A stretch of DNA of 64,000 nt, taken from UBA4732 sp002404095 (GTDB lineage: Bacteria > Planctomycetota > Planctomycetia > Gemmatales > Gemmataceae). The position numbers were made by a program, and so were the translations under genes. Location: contig DAIPWT010000015.1 in NCBI GenBank assembly GCA_036783645.1, positions 1 to 64,000 of the forward strand, in the 5' to 3' direction. The notes below the pieces were generated by a model. It searched no databases, was not told where the DNA came from, and worked only from the letters and a program-made list of their open reading frames with translations. Of the stretch, positions 51,461 to 59,419 are shown one piece after another; position 1 is the first letter of the stretch; every line of letters begins with the position of its first letter.

Positions 51461-52456
51461 TTAGGGCAAACTCGCGCGCAATACGCCGAGGGAGTCGCCT
51501 TCCGGCCAGCATTCCTGGGGTGCGACCCCGGCCGGCAGAAGCACGGTGTCGCCGGGGCGAAGTTCGCAAGAACCGGCCTGGCCGCTCAAAGTCCCGCGGC
51601 CGTGAGCGACCACCAGCACTTGCATCTTGCCTCCGCCGCAACCGAACGCCTCTCTTTGACGGATATAGTCCAACGTGAAATAGCGACACGCGACGAGAGG
51701 CTGCCGCACGGGTTTGGGCGACGGCGCGGCGTCCGATCCCTGAGGATAACCCTCCGCATGAACGGGCTGGACCGGGCCGGCCTTCCAGTTGATGCACTCC
51801 ATCGCTTGTTCGATATGCAAGGTCCGTGATTGGCCTTGATCGTCGCGACGGTTCCAGTCGAACAGACGGAACGTGGCGTCGCTGGTCTGCTGCACTTCCG
51901 CCATCAATACGCCGCCGCCGACGGCATGGACCGTGCCGGCCGGCAGGAACAGGCAGTCGCCCGGACGCGGCCGGAAGCTGTGCAGACAGTCGGCCACGGT
52001 TCCCGCGCTCAGCGCCGCGCGTAGGCGCTTTTCGTCCACGCCGGGAAGTAGGCCGGCGTACACTTTGGCCGTCGGCGCGGCGTCGAGGACGAACCAGGCT
52101 TCCGTCTTGCCGCCTTCGCCCGGGCAGAGCCGCGGCGCCGATTCGTCGTCGGGATGGACCTGCACGGACAGCCAATCCTGGGCGTCAAGAAACTTCACCA
52201 GCCACGGAAACATCGAACGCGGGGGCGAGGCGCCGAGGAGCGCGGCCGGCTCGCGTTGCATGAGGTCGTGCAAAGTACGGCCGGCCAACGCTCCGCCGAC
52301 GGCCTTGCTAGGGTGCGAGGCGTGATCGCTGATTTCCCACGATTCGCCATACGGTTCGGCGGTCGGAAGGCGCTTGCCCAACACTTCTTCGAGACGGCGG
52401 CCGCCCCAGACCATGGGGCGAAGATAGGGTTCAAAACGGATCGGATTAAGTAGCAA
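51461..52456 (-). CDS. manA: Mannose-6-phosphate isomerase, class I
   Basis: The predicted protein has 331 residues from a TTG at 52456, preceded by GGAGG. It interconverts mannose-6-phosphate and fructose-6-phosphate for sugar-nucleotide synthesis. WLSVQVHPDDESA holds the zinc ligands Gln and His, GKTEAWFVLDA holds the Glu, and GDCLFLPAGTVHAVGGG holds the last His. Length and motif spacing match short class I enzymes. The longer frame above runs through a palindrome and is rejected. Confidence 0.92.
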   Translation of the reverse strand: MLLNPIRFEPYLRPMVWGGRRLEEVLGKRLPTAEPYGESWEISDHASHPSKAVGGALAGRTLHDLMQREPAALLGASPPRSMFPWLVKFLDAQDWLSVQVHPDDESAPRLCPGEGGKTEAWFVLDAAPTAKVYAGLLPGVDEKRLRAALSAGTVADCLHSFRPRPGDCLFLPAGTVHAVGGGVLMAEVQQTSDATFRLFDWNRRDDQGQSRTLHIEQAMECINWKAGPVQPVHAEGYPQGSDAAPSPKPVRQPLVACRYFTLDYIRQREAFGCGGGKMQVLVVAHGRGTLSGQAGSCELRPGDTVLLPAGVAPQECWPEGDSLGVLRASLP

Positions 52457-52487
52457 AAGGATCCGCCTCCAGTTGTGTAGACAAGCT

Positions 52488-52622
52488 CCTGGTTCCCACG
52501 CTTTGCGTGGGAACGCCGTCCGGACCCTCAGCGTCCCGAACCCGCGAGACGCCGCCACCCGAGGCCGGACGCGACGCAGAGCGTCGCACGCGTGGGTTCC
52601 CACGCAGAGCGTGGGAACCAGG
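52488..52622. repeat. 27-bp inverted repeat, GTTCCCACGC family
   Basis: The arms 52488-52514 and 52596-52622 pair with one mismatch; each is itself a hairpin (GTTCCCACGC/GCGTGGGAAC). A further hairpin (GCGACGC-AGA-GCGTCGC, 52571-52587) lies between them. The core matches the element behind ftsK (11221-11259). Confidence 0.87.
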
Positions 52623-52631
52623 GGTTCTCAG

Positions 52632-53387
52632 TTATGCCGCGGCCTTAATCAGGGCCGCTGACGACCGGTAGGCGGCGACGACCTCGTCGGTCGGCCCTTC
52701 CATCATCATATGCCCGTGATCCAACCACACCGCGCGATTGCATACTTTCGGCACCGAGTCGAGGTCGTGAGTCACCATAACCATCAGGTGCGCCCGGTCC
52801 ACCATTTCGCCCATCCGCGCCCGTGCTTTTTCTTGGAACGCCAGGTCGCCGACGCTCAACACCTCGTCGATCAACAACACTTCGGGGTCAATCGACGTGG
52901 CGATCGCGAAGGCCAGACGCACCAACATGCCGGCCGAGTAGTAGCGGACGGGCGTATTGAGGAAGTCGCCCAATTCGCTGAAATCCGCGATGGCCTGGCG
53001 CTTGCCTCGCACCGTCCGCGGCGTTTCGCCCTGAAGATAGCTGCGGTAGGCGATGTTCTCCCAGCCAGTGGCGTCGAACTCGAAGCCGAGGGCCAGGTCG
53101 AACAGCGAGCTGACGCGGCCGTCCACCATCATTTTGCCGTGCGTCGGCTGGTAGACGCCGGCCAGCGTCTTAAGTAGCGTACTTTTGCCAGCCCCATTGT
53201 GGCCGATCACGCCCAGGCGGTCGCCTCGCTCCACCGTAAGATTGACGCCGGACAAAGCGTGAACCTTAAGGATGGGGTTGATAGACCGGCGGAACATCTG
53301 TCCCACCAGGAATTCTTTCAGGGTCAGGCGGGTGCGCTGGCGCACCCGGAACGTCAGACCAATTTTGTCCAGAACAATTCGCGCCAT
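52632..53387 (-). CDS. ABC exporter ATPase of the polysaccharide/teichoic-acid type
   Basis: The predicted protein has 251 residues. Walker A is GHNGAGKSTLL near residue 67, the signature region YYSAGMLVRLAFAIAT precedes Walker B EVLLIDEVLSVGD, and the switch His is in VMVTHDLDSV. The TagH/Wzt/RfbE-like subfamily pairs with an ABC-2 permease to export O-antigen or teichoic-like chains. Here the permease gene is just upstream, 51 bases away. It lacks the extra C-terminal carbohydrate-binding domain of long Wzt proteins. Confidence 0.92.
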   Translation of the reverse strand: MARIVLDKIGLTFRVRQRTRLTLKEFLVGQMFRRSINPILKVHALSGVNLTVERGDRLGVIGHNGAGKSTLLKTLAGVYQPTHGKMMVDGRVSSLFDLALGFEFDATGWENIAYRSYLQGETPRTVRGKRQAIADFSELGDFLNTPVRYYSAGMLVRLAFAIATSIDPEVLLIDEVLSVGDLAFQEKARARMGEMVDRAHLMVMVTHDLDSVPKVCNRAVWLDHGHMMMEGPTDEVVAAYRSSAALIKAAA

Positions 53388-53438
53388 GTCTCGGGCATCC
53401 TCGCGCAGGGGGGGCCGAACTCCGCGGGCGGGTACGGG

Positions 53439-54239
53439 TCAGAGGTGGAAGATAATTTTCCGCTCTTGCGAAACCATGGCCAGCGTGGCGGCGGAGGCCG
53501 TCGCCAGGGTAATCAGCGCCGCCGCCAAATACGTTTCCATCGCCGGGACCGCGTTGTCGCACACCGGGGCGCGCAGTAGATGAAGGAACGGCATAAGGGG
53601 ATTGAGGTGGAAAATCATGGTGACGAACCGCCGGCCTTCGATCATGGATTCAAGATACATAATGGGGGTCAAATAGAACAATCCCTGGAAACCGACTTCG
53701 CTGATGTGTTTGAGGTCGCGGAAGCGGACGTTGGCCAGACCGAACAGAATGGCGAGCGACCAACCGAAAGTCAAGAGTATGGCAAAAGTCGGGATCAGGC
53801 TTAACAGGGCCAGTGGGCCGAGAAATCCCGCGCCGTGGCAAATGAGCGTCAGACCGATGACTAGCAGAAATCCCAGCGTGAAATGAAACGACGCGCCTAA
53901 CACGGCTCGCAACGGATAGATGGCCATGGGGGCCGGGTGTTGGCGAATGTAGCCTTCGCCGGCCAAAAAGCACTCACAGCCCTGGAGCGAAGAGCTAGTA
54001 ATGAACTGCCAGAAAGTCAACCCGGCCATGAGATACGGAGCGAAATCGACAATCGTCGTTTTCATATACGCGCCGAAAACGGCGCAAAGAATGGCCGTCA
54101 TGGCAATCGGATGGAGCAAAGACCAGCCAATGCCGAAGGCGGAGCCGCGGTAGCGTGAGCGCAGGTCCACTTTCACTAACGACAGCCAGAAATAGCGGCG
54201 GCGCCAGATTTCCTTGAAGTAAGTTGAAAGGCCCTGCAT
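53439..54239 (-). CDS. ABC-2 type polysaccharide export permease
   Basis: The predicted protein has 266 residues from the ATG at 54239, with AAGGAGGGG upstream. Six hydrophobic segments and the YFKEIWRRRYFWLSLVKVDLRSRYRGS N-terminal region (two stretches) match TagG/Wzm-type permeases, including the LKVDLRSRYRxSxFG motif that touches the ATPase. It forms the channel for the adjacent ATPase and exports a surface glycan. The nearby manA may provide precursor sugar. Confidence 0.91.
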   Translation of the reverse strand: MQGLSTYFKEIWRRRYFWLSLVKVDLRSRYRGSAFGIGWSLLHPIAMTAILCAVFGAYMKTTIVDFAPYLMAGLTFWQFITSSSLQGCECFLAGEGYIRQHPAPMAIYPLRAVLGASFHFTLGFLLVIGLTLICHGAGFLGPLALLSLIPTFAILLTFGWSLAILFGLANVRFRDLKHISEVGFQGLFYLTPIMYLESMIEGRRFVTMIFHLNPLMPFLHLLRAPVCDNAVPAMETYLAAALITLATASAATLAMVSQERKIIFHL

Positions 54240-54647
54240 GGCTCCCCTCCTTGAGGCGGGACGGCCCAACCGGACGAAACCGGAAGGTCCGCACGATTCC
54301 TTCGATCCCGCAGTCCGATAGGGTAATAACATCCCACCGGGAAAAAAGCAACCAGAGCTGCGCCTCTGGCTTCCCATGGTGGGGCGCCCGCTCCGCGGGC
54401 GCCATGTTTCGGCGGAGACTGCATAACTCAACCAAACCATAATGGCGCCCGCGGAGCGGGCGCCCCACATTGCCGGTCGCGCCTTTTCTACCGCTCTCGC
54501 GGCGGATCGACGCGCGAAGATGGGCGCGCGGGGAAATTATCACTGGCGGCGCAAGTACCTTAGGAATTACAATTCAATCGTATGAGGCGATAGTACGCGC
54601 TCCGAAGAAAGCGACCCACTACCCAAACTGACCAGGGGGTTTGGACA
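54240..54647. other. Divergent gap between the permease and the large VWA gene
   Basis: About 400 bases without a supported gene. It holds the long palindrome at 54379-54468 and presumably promoters on both sides. No clear promoter boxes were identified. Confidence 0.4.
54379..54468. repeat. Perfect 27-bp inverted repeat, GGGCGCCCGCTCCGCGGGCGCC type
   Basis: The arms 54379-54405 and 54442-54468 are exact complements around a 36-base loop. Each arm contains a smaller hairpin around CTCCGC, as in the element at 24518-24606. Confidence 0.9.
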
Positions 54648-57600
54648 ATGACCGTAGTCCGCCGGCTCTCCGCAGTCGGAACAGTCCTCGGCCTCGCGGC
54701 CGCGCTGACCTGCACCCACGTCTGGGGCGAACCCGGGCGCGGTAAATCCAAAGACCTCGTCAAACCGGCCGACGGCAATTTGTCGTCCGGCAAGGCCGAC
54801 GAGGATTTCGCCCGCGACATGGCCTTCTCGCGCTTCGCCAATCATCCCCTGGTGACGTACCAGGCCGCGAAGGGCGACCCGATTCTGTTTGCGTACCAGG
54901 TCAAGCCGAATCTCGTAGCCGCGCCGCGGCCGCTTGACGTGCTGGTGCTAATCTCGGACGCCGCGGGCATGGCCCAAGGTCCGATGGCCGCGGCCCAGAA
55001 GACGGCCGAGACCCTCGCCGCCTCTCTCGGCGCCGACGACCGTATGGCCCTTTGCACCATCAGCGTCGATGTCAAAAACCTCTCTAAGTCGGAAGCCTTC
55101 AAAAGCGGCTTCAAACCCGGCGATAAGCTCAAAGACGCCTTCAAAGACCTGGCCAAGGACTATCCCTCCGGGGCCGTGGATTTCAAGAAGGGTCTGACCA
55201 AAGCGCTCGAAACCTTTGAGGGCGACGACTCCTCCCGCCAGCGCGTGATCCTGTTCTTCGGCGATGGCAAGAGTCTCGCCAGCCCGCTGGTCGAAAACGA
55301 CCGCGCCGCGCTGTGTGACGATATGGTCAAGCGCGAGGTCGCCTTTTTCGCCGTCCCGCTCGGAAACCATATCGACTCCGCCAACCTGCACGGCCTTGTG
55401 GGCGGCACCGGCGGCAATGTGGTCCGTACCCTGCACTCCGACAAGCCGGAAGATCTCGTGAAGCGCCTCAAGGCCGCCTTCGCCCAGCCGATCCTTTACC
55501 CCACCGCGTTCCAGCCGCCGCTCGGCGCCACGGACGTCATGCCCACCCGCCTGCCGCCGCTGCGCGGCGACGCCGGAACTCTGATCGTGGGCAAACTCCC
55601 GGCCGGCGCCGCCAAGTTCTCGTACTCCGTGACTGGCAAGGTCTCCGGACAGGTTCAGCACATTGAAGCGTCCGAAGCGGTCCCCGCGCCCGAAGTGGAG
55701 AACTTTTTCCTTGTCGAAATCGCCAGCCAATGGCGTGAACAGAAAGACCAGCCGGCGCTGCTTCAGGCCGACCGCGCCCTGGCGTTCGCGGCCGAACAGC
55801 ACGACCTGGCTCGCGAAGACCTGTTGGCCAAGGCGTTCTGGGCGCTAGACGAGGACAAAATCGATCCGGCGTTCAAGCTGTTCGAGCAGGCCCGCAAGTT
55901 CGATCCGCATTCCGCGGAAGCCAAGGCCGGCTTGGACATCGTCGCCCAGATCCGCGACGGCAAGCTCACCAAAGAGCAGATGTTCCAGGAGCTTAAGAAA
56001 CAGAAGAAGGCCAACGGCAAGGACGACCGGCTGGCCCGCGCCGACGATCCGCGTTCCGAAATTCCACCCGTTCCGCCCGCGCGGCCGGCAGGAGCGGAAC
56101 CGCTCCCGGCGCCTGAAGGCGGCCGTGACTTGCTCCGTGACGCGGAGGCTCGTCAAAGGGTGGCCGACCAACAAGGTTCGCAGCTGGTCGATGACGCCAT
56201 CCGTAGAGCCAACCAAAATGTGTTGGTCCAGCCAGCAGGTGCGGTTCAGGATCTCAAACAGACTCTGGAAGATGTGCGTAACAATCCGGATTTGAGTGAG
56301 CGGGCGCGAATCGCTTTGGTGGATCGCCTTCAGCGCGCCGCCCAGACCGTGGACCGTACCAGCCGCAACGTCCTAGTGGATCAGGAAAGGGCGCAGTCGC
56401 TTGAAGCGGAAGCCGCGGCCAGGCTGGCGGTGCAGGTTCAGGAGGAACTCATCCAGCAGCAGACGCGCGAACGGATGCGCCAATTTGCCGACCTCATGCA
56501 CTTGGCCCGCGAAGAGTCGGCCTACTTGCAGGCGACTTCCATCCGCGACGACCTCATCGCGCAGGGTCAACCCGTGCCGGTGTCGGTCACGGCGGGGGCG
56601 AAGACCTCGCTGACCGGATTCAACCTCCGGGAACTGCGGCGCATCCGCAGCATCAAAGAAGAGCGTTGGCTGGCGGTGCTATTGTCGGTGGACAATTCGT
56701 CCATCCCATTCCCGGACGAACCGCCGATCCGCTTCCCCGACGCCGCTTACATCAAGCAAGTGACCAAGCTTCGCTTCGGCGCCGCTGGCTCACAGTTCGA
56801 CAACTGGAAGGATTTCTCCAATTACCGCATCAACGTCAAGCGGTACGGCACCTCCACTTTCGGCGAACAGGAGTCTCTTGGCAAGGCGTTGGAGTTTCAG
56901 AAGAAGCTCAGTGAGCCGATCAAGTATGAGTTGACGGTCGATACGACCCTGGACCAGGCGCTCGACGAATTGTTGACGCGGAACGGCATCCCGTGGACGG
57001 TCAACGAATACGCTTTCGGGCCGGAGAACAAGGACGTTATCGGTAAAAAGACCACGGTCGAAAAGATCGCGCCCCTTGACGGCGTAACCCGCGCCACGGT
57101 CCTCAAACGGCTGTTGGCGAAAGCCGCCTTAGACAGCGGCAAGCTCACTCCGACGTACCTGATTCGGCCTGACAGCGTGGAAATCACGACAACGGACGCG
57201 GCGGTCGCGGATAAGGTCGTGCGGGTTTACCCCGTGGCGGACCTCGTTACGCCGATTGGCGGCGCCATACCCCCTGGCGGCATCTTCGGCTTCGTCGGCC
57301 AAGCGAACCAGCTGGGCGGCAGCGCAACCGGCGGCTTGGCCAACCTGGGAGGGGCCGGCGCGCTAGGCGGCGGCGGTCTCCAGCTGGGCGGCGGTCTAGG
57401 CGCGCTGGGCGGCGGTCTAGGCGCGCTGGGCGGCGGTCTAGGCGCGCTGGGCGGCGGACTAGGCGCGCTGGGCGGTGGTTTTGGCGCCCTTGGCGGCGGT
57501 CTAGGCGCGCTTGGCGGCGGTCTTGGCGGCGGCGGATTCCAGGGCGGCGGCGGATTCCAGGGCGGTCAACAACAGCAAAGCCCGTCCTTCATAAACGCCC

Positions 57601-59273
57601 TCCAGCAGATTCAGCAGGCGAATGACTTGGTGTCGCTCATCAAGCAAGTCGTCGGCGACCCCCGCGATTGGCAGGCGCCAGTGGACCCAACGACGGGCAA
57701 ACCCCTCGATCCCAACGCCGACGGCGATACCACCCCGCTGGCGCCGCAGAACGCCCTCGGCTATTACCCACCCGCACAGGCGCTGGTGGTCAAGGCGCCG
57801 ACTCGGATTCATACTCGCGCCAGCGATCCGCTGTCTAACGCCCGCCTTCCAATCGGCGCGATGGGTCTGAATAATGTCAACAGGGACCGCAAGGTCCAGG
57901 TGGCAGACGCCGGCAAGGTGCGCGTGGGAGATCCCAAGGCGGAACTTGATTCGAAGCTGATTTGGCAGGACGCTTTGGCCAAAGGCGTGGACGATCCGGG
58001 TCTCATCATCGCCTGCGCCGATTTCCTGGCGCAGACGGGCAAGTGGGGCCACGCGGCCGAGTTCCTCAAGGCCGATCTACGTCAGGGCATCGTGGTCCGG
58101 CCTTGGGTCTACAAGTCCCTGGCCATAGCGCTTCGACAAAGCGGCGGCGCCGCCGATGAAATCGAACGCGCCGAAATGTCGTCGGCGGAACTGGAACCGC
58201 TCGACGCCCAGGGCTACCTGGACGCTTCGCGGGCCATGGCCGGCGACAAGCGTTGGGATCGGGCGTTGGCCTTCGCCAAGCAGGCGGCGGTTTTGGAGCC
58301 GAACACGCCGTATGCCTACAACGAAGCGCTTCTCTATGCCGAATCGGCCAGGGATGAGGCCGGCATGGAATGGGCGGCCGGCCATCTGTTGCGTCAGGAT
58401 TGGCCGGTGGGCAACCAAGCGCTTCAGGGCAAGGCGATCCATAAGGCGGAGGATTTAGCCAAAACGCTCGAACGCGAAAACCGTCAGAACGAGGCGGCAA
58501 CGCTACTAGGCGCTGTGAAAAGTCAGCAGCAGCGCGACTTCGTGTTCAGGCTGAGCTGGCAGGGCGACGCGGACCTCGACTTGAAGGTGAAGGAACCGAC
58601 CGGCTCGTTCTGCTGGGTGCTGAACCGTCAGACCATCGGCGGCGGAACCATGACAGGCGACGCCCAGGCCGACAAGAACAGCGAGACGTACCAGGCCGCC
58701 CGGGCGTTCTCCGGTGACTACGAGGTGACAGTGGATCGCGTTTGGGGCGCGCCGCTGTCGAACAAAGCGCAGCTAACGATCATCCGCCACCAGGGAACCC
58801 CGCAGCAGAGCGTGGAACTGGCGACGATTGATCTGAAAAAGGGCGGCGCCGTGAAGGTGAACCTGACGGACGGCCGTCGCACCGAAGCGGCCTACGTTCC
58901 GCCGCCGTCGGCCGTTCGGCCGATAAGCGAGGGCGTTGTCAAAACCAACGACCGAAGCAGCCTGATGAACAAGCTGCGTAAGCTGTCCGAGCCGGACGTG
59001 CAGGGCGTGACCGTGGGCATCCACGGTTCCACGGTCGGCATGGGCGAAACGGTGTCGGCGCCGGCGCCGAGTTCCGTGACGCCGATGGGCGGTGAGCATT
59101 ACCAGAGCAAGCTGTCGTCGTTCATCGCCAACAGCTTGGAAGTGACGACGCAGACGGTCATGGCGGCCGACCGGCGATCCATGCGTGTGTCGATGACGCC
59201 GGTCTTCAACACCGTCACGGACGCCAAGCCGGTCGTGTCCTACACGGGCATCCCAGGCGCACGCGAACCTTAA
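54648..59273 (+). CDS. Very large exported VWA/TPR-like protein with Gly-rich repeats
   Basis: The predicted protein has 1,541 residues with a signal peptide (VGTVLGLAAALTCTHVWG). Residues about 80-270 form a VWA-like domain (LDVLVLISDAAGM with a degenerate metal site). Residues about 390-640 are helical, with Arg/Gln/Glu coiled coil. A STN/secretin-like domain appears near 750-870 (KYELTVDTTLDQALDELLTRNGIPW). Residues about 905-980 are LGGGLGA repeats followed by GGFQGG and QQQQ. A TPR-like region and a DUF2135-like end (DLDLKVKEPTGSFCWVLNR) follow. It is probably a secreted scaffold protein; I cannot name the system. A rho-independent terminator follows at 59304-59333. Confidence 0.85.
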   Translation: MTVVRRLSAVGTVLGLAAALTCTHVWGEPGRGKSKDLVKPADGNLSSGKADEDFARDMAFSRFANHPLVTYQAAKGDPILFAYQVKPNLVAAPRPLDVLVLISDAAGMAQGPMAAAQKTAETLAASLGADDRMALCTISVDVKNLSKSEAFKSGFKPGDKLKDAFKDLAKDYPSGAVDFKKGLTKALETFEGDDSSRQRVILFFGDGKSLASPLVENDRAALCDDMVKREVAFFAVPLGNHIDSANLHGLVGGTGGNVVRTLHSDKPEDLVKRLKAAFAQPILYPTAFQPPLGATDVMPTRLPPLRGDAGTLIVGKLPAGAAKFSYSVTGKVSGQVQHIEASEAVPAPEVENFFLVEIASQWREQKDQPALLQADRALAFAAEQHDLAREDLLAKAFWALDEDKIDPAFKLFEQARKFDPHSAEAKAGLDIVAQIRDGKLTKEQMFQELKKQKKANGKDDRLARADDPRSEIPPVPPARPAGAEPLPAPEGGRDLLRDAEARQRVADQQGSQLVDDAIRRANQNVLVQPAGAVQDLKQTLEDVRNNPDLSERARIALVDRLQRAAQTVDRTSRNVLVDQERAQSLEAEAAARLAVQVQEELIQQQTRERMRQFADLMHLAREESAYLQATSIRDDLIAQGQPVPVSVTAGAKTSLTGFNLRELRRIRSIKEERWLAVLLSVDNSSIPFPDEPPIRFPDAAYIKQVTKLRFGAAGSQFDNWKDFSNYRINVKRYGTSTFGEQESLGKALEFQKKLSEPIKYELTVDTTLDQALDELLTRNGIPWTVNEYAFGPENKDVIGKKTTVEKIAPLDGVTRATVLKRLLAKAALDSGKLTPTYLIRPDSVEITTTDAAVADKVVRVYPVADLVTPIGGAIPPGGIFGFVGQANQLGGSATGGLANLGGAGALGGGGLQLGGGLGALGGGLGALGGGLGALGGGLGALGGGFGALGGGLGALGGGLGGGGFQGGGGFQGGQQQQSPSFINALQQIQQANDLVSLIKQVVGDPRDWQAPVDPTTGKPLDPNADGDTTPLAPQNALGYYPPAQALVVKAPTRIHTRASDPLSNARLPIGAMGLNNVNRDRKVQVADAGKVRVGDPKAELDSKLIWQDALAKGVDDPGLIIACADFLAQTGKWGHAAEFLKADLRQGIVVRPWVYKSLAIALRQSGGAADEIERAEMSSAELEPLDAQGYLDASRAMAGDKRWDRALAFAKQAAVLEPNTPYAYNEALLYAESARDEAGMEWAAGHLLRQDWPVGNQALQGKAIHKAEDLAKTLERENRQNEAATLLGAVKSQQQRDFVFRLSWQGDADLDLKVKEPTGSFCWVLNRQTIGGGTMTGDAQADKNSETYQAARAFSGDYEVTVDRVWGAPLSNKAQLTIIRHQGTPQQSVELATIDLKKGGAVKVNLTDGRRTEAAYVPPPSAVRPISEGVVKTNDRSSLMNKLRKLSEPDVQGVTVGIHGSTVGMGETVSAPAPSSVTPMGGEHYQSKLSSFIANSLEVTTQTVMAADRRSMRVSMTPVFNTVTDAKPVVSYTGIPGAREP
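57384..57530. repeat. Seven-copy 21-bp tandem repeat encoding LGGGLGA
   Basis: The unit CTGGGCGGCGGTCTAGGCGC plus one base starts at 57384, 57405, 57426, 57447, 57468, 57489 and 57510. The first three are identical and the others carry a few substitutions. Two 15-bp units (GGCGGATTCCAGGGC) follow. Copy number could vary between strains without a frameshift. Confidence 0.92.
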
Positions 59274-59303
59274 TCGCTGTGGCTGGATCGTCGTAGTAAT
59301 CTG

Positions 59304-59333
59304 GAGACCCGCGAAGTTTTCTTCGCGGGTCTC
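59304..59333 (+). terminator. Rho-independent terminator of the VWA gene
   Basis: GAGACCCGCGAAG pairs with CTTCGCGGGTCTC across a short TTTT loop, and the hairpin is followed by TTTGCTTTT. It lies about 30 bases behind the stop codon at 59273. Confidence 0.8.
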
Positions 59334-59360
59334 TTTGCTTTTGGCGGAGGGTAGAGACGG

Positions 59361-59419
59361 TTAGCCGCGACCGGAAGGGGAGCGCGCTTCGCCCGCGCTC
59401 CCCTTCGGGTCGCGGCTAA
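59361..59419. repeat. 26-bp inverted repeat, TTAGCCGCGACCCGAAG family, copy 2
   Basis: The arms 59361-59386 and 59394-59419 pair with one mismatch around a 7-base loop. The right arm supplies the TAG stop codon of the aminopeptidase gene (minus strand, 59418-59416). The sequence is nearly the same as at 29826-29895. Confidence 0.9.
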
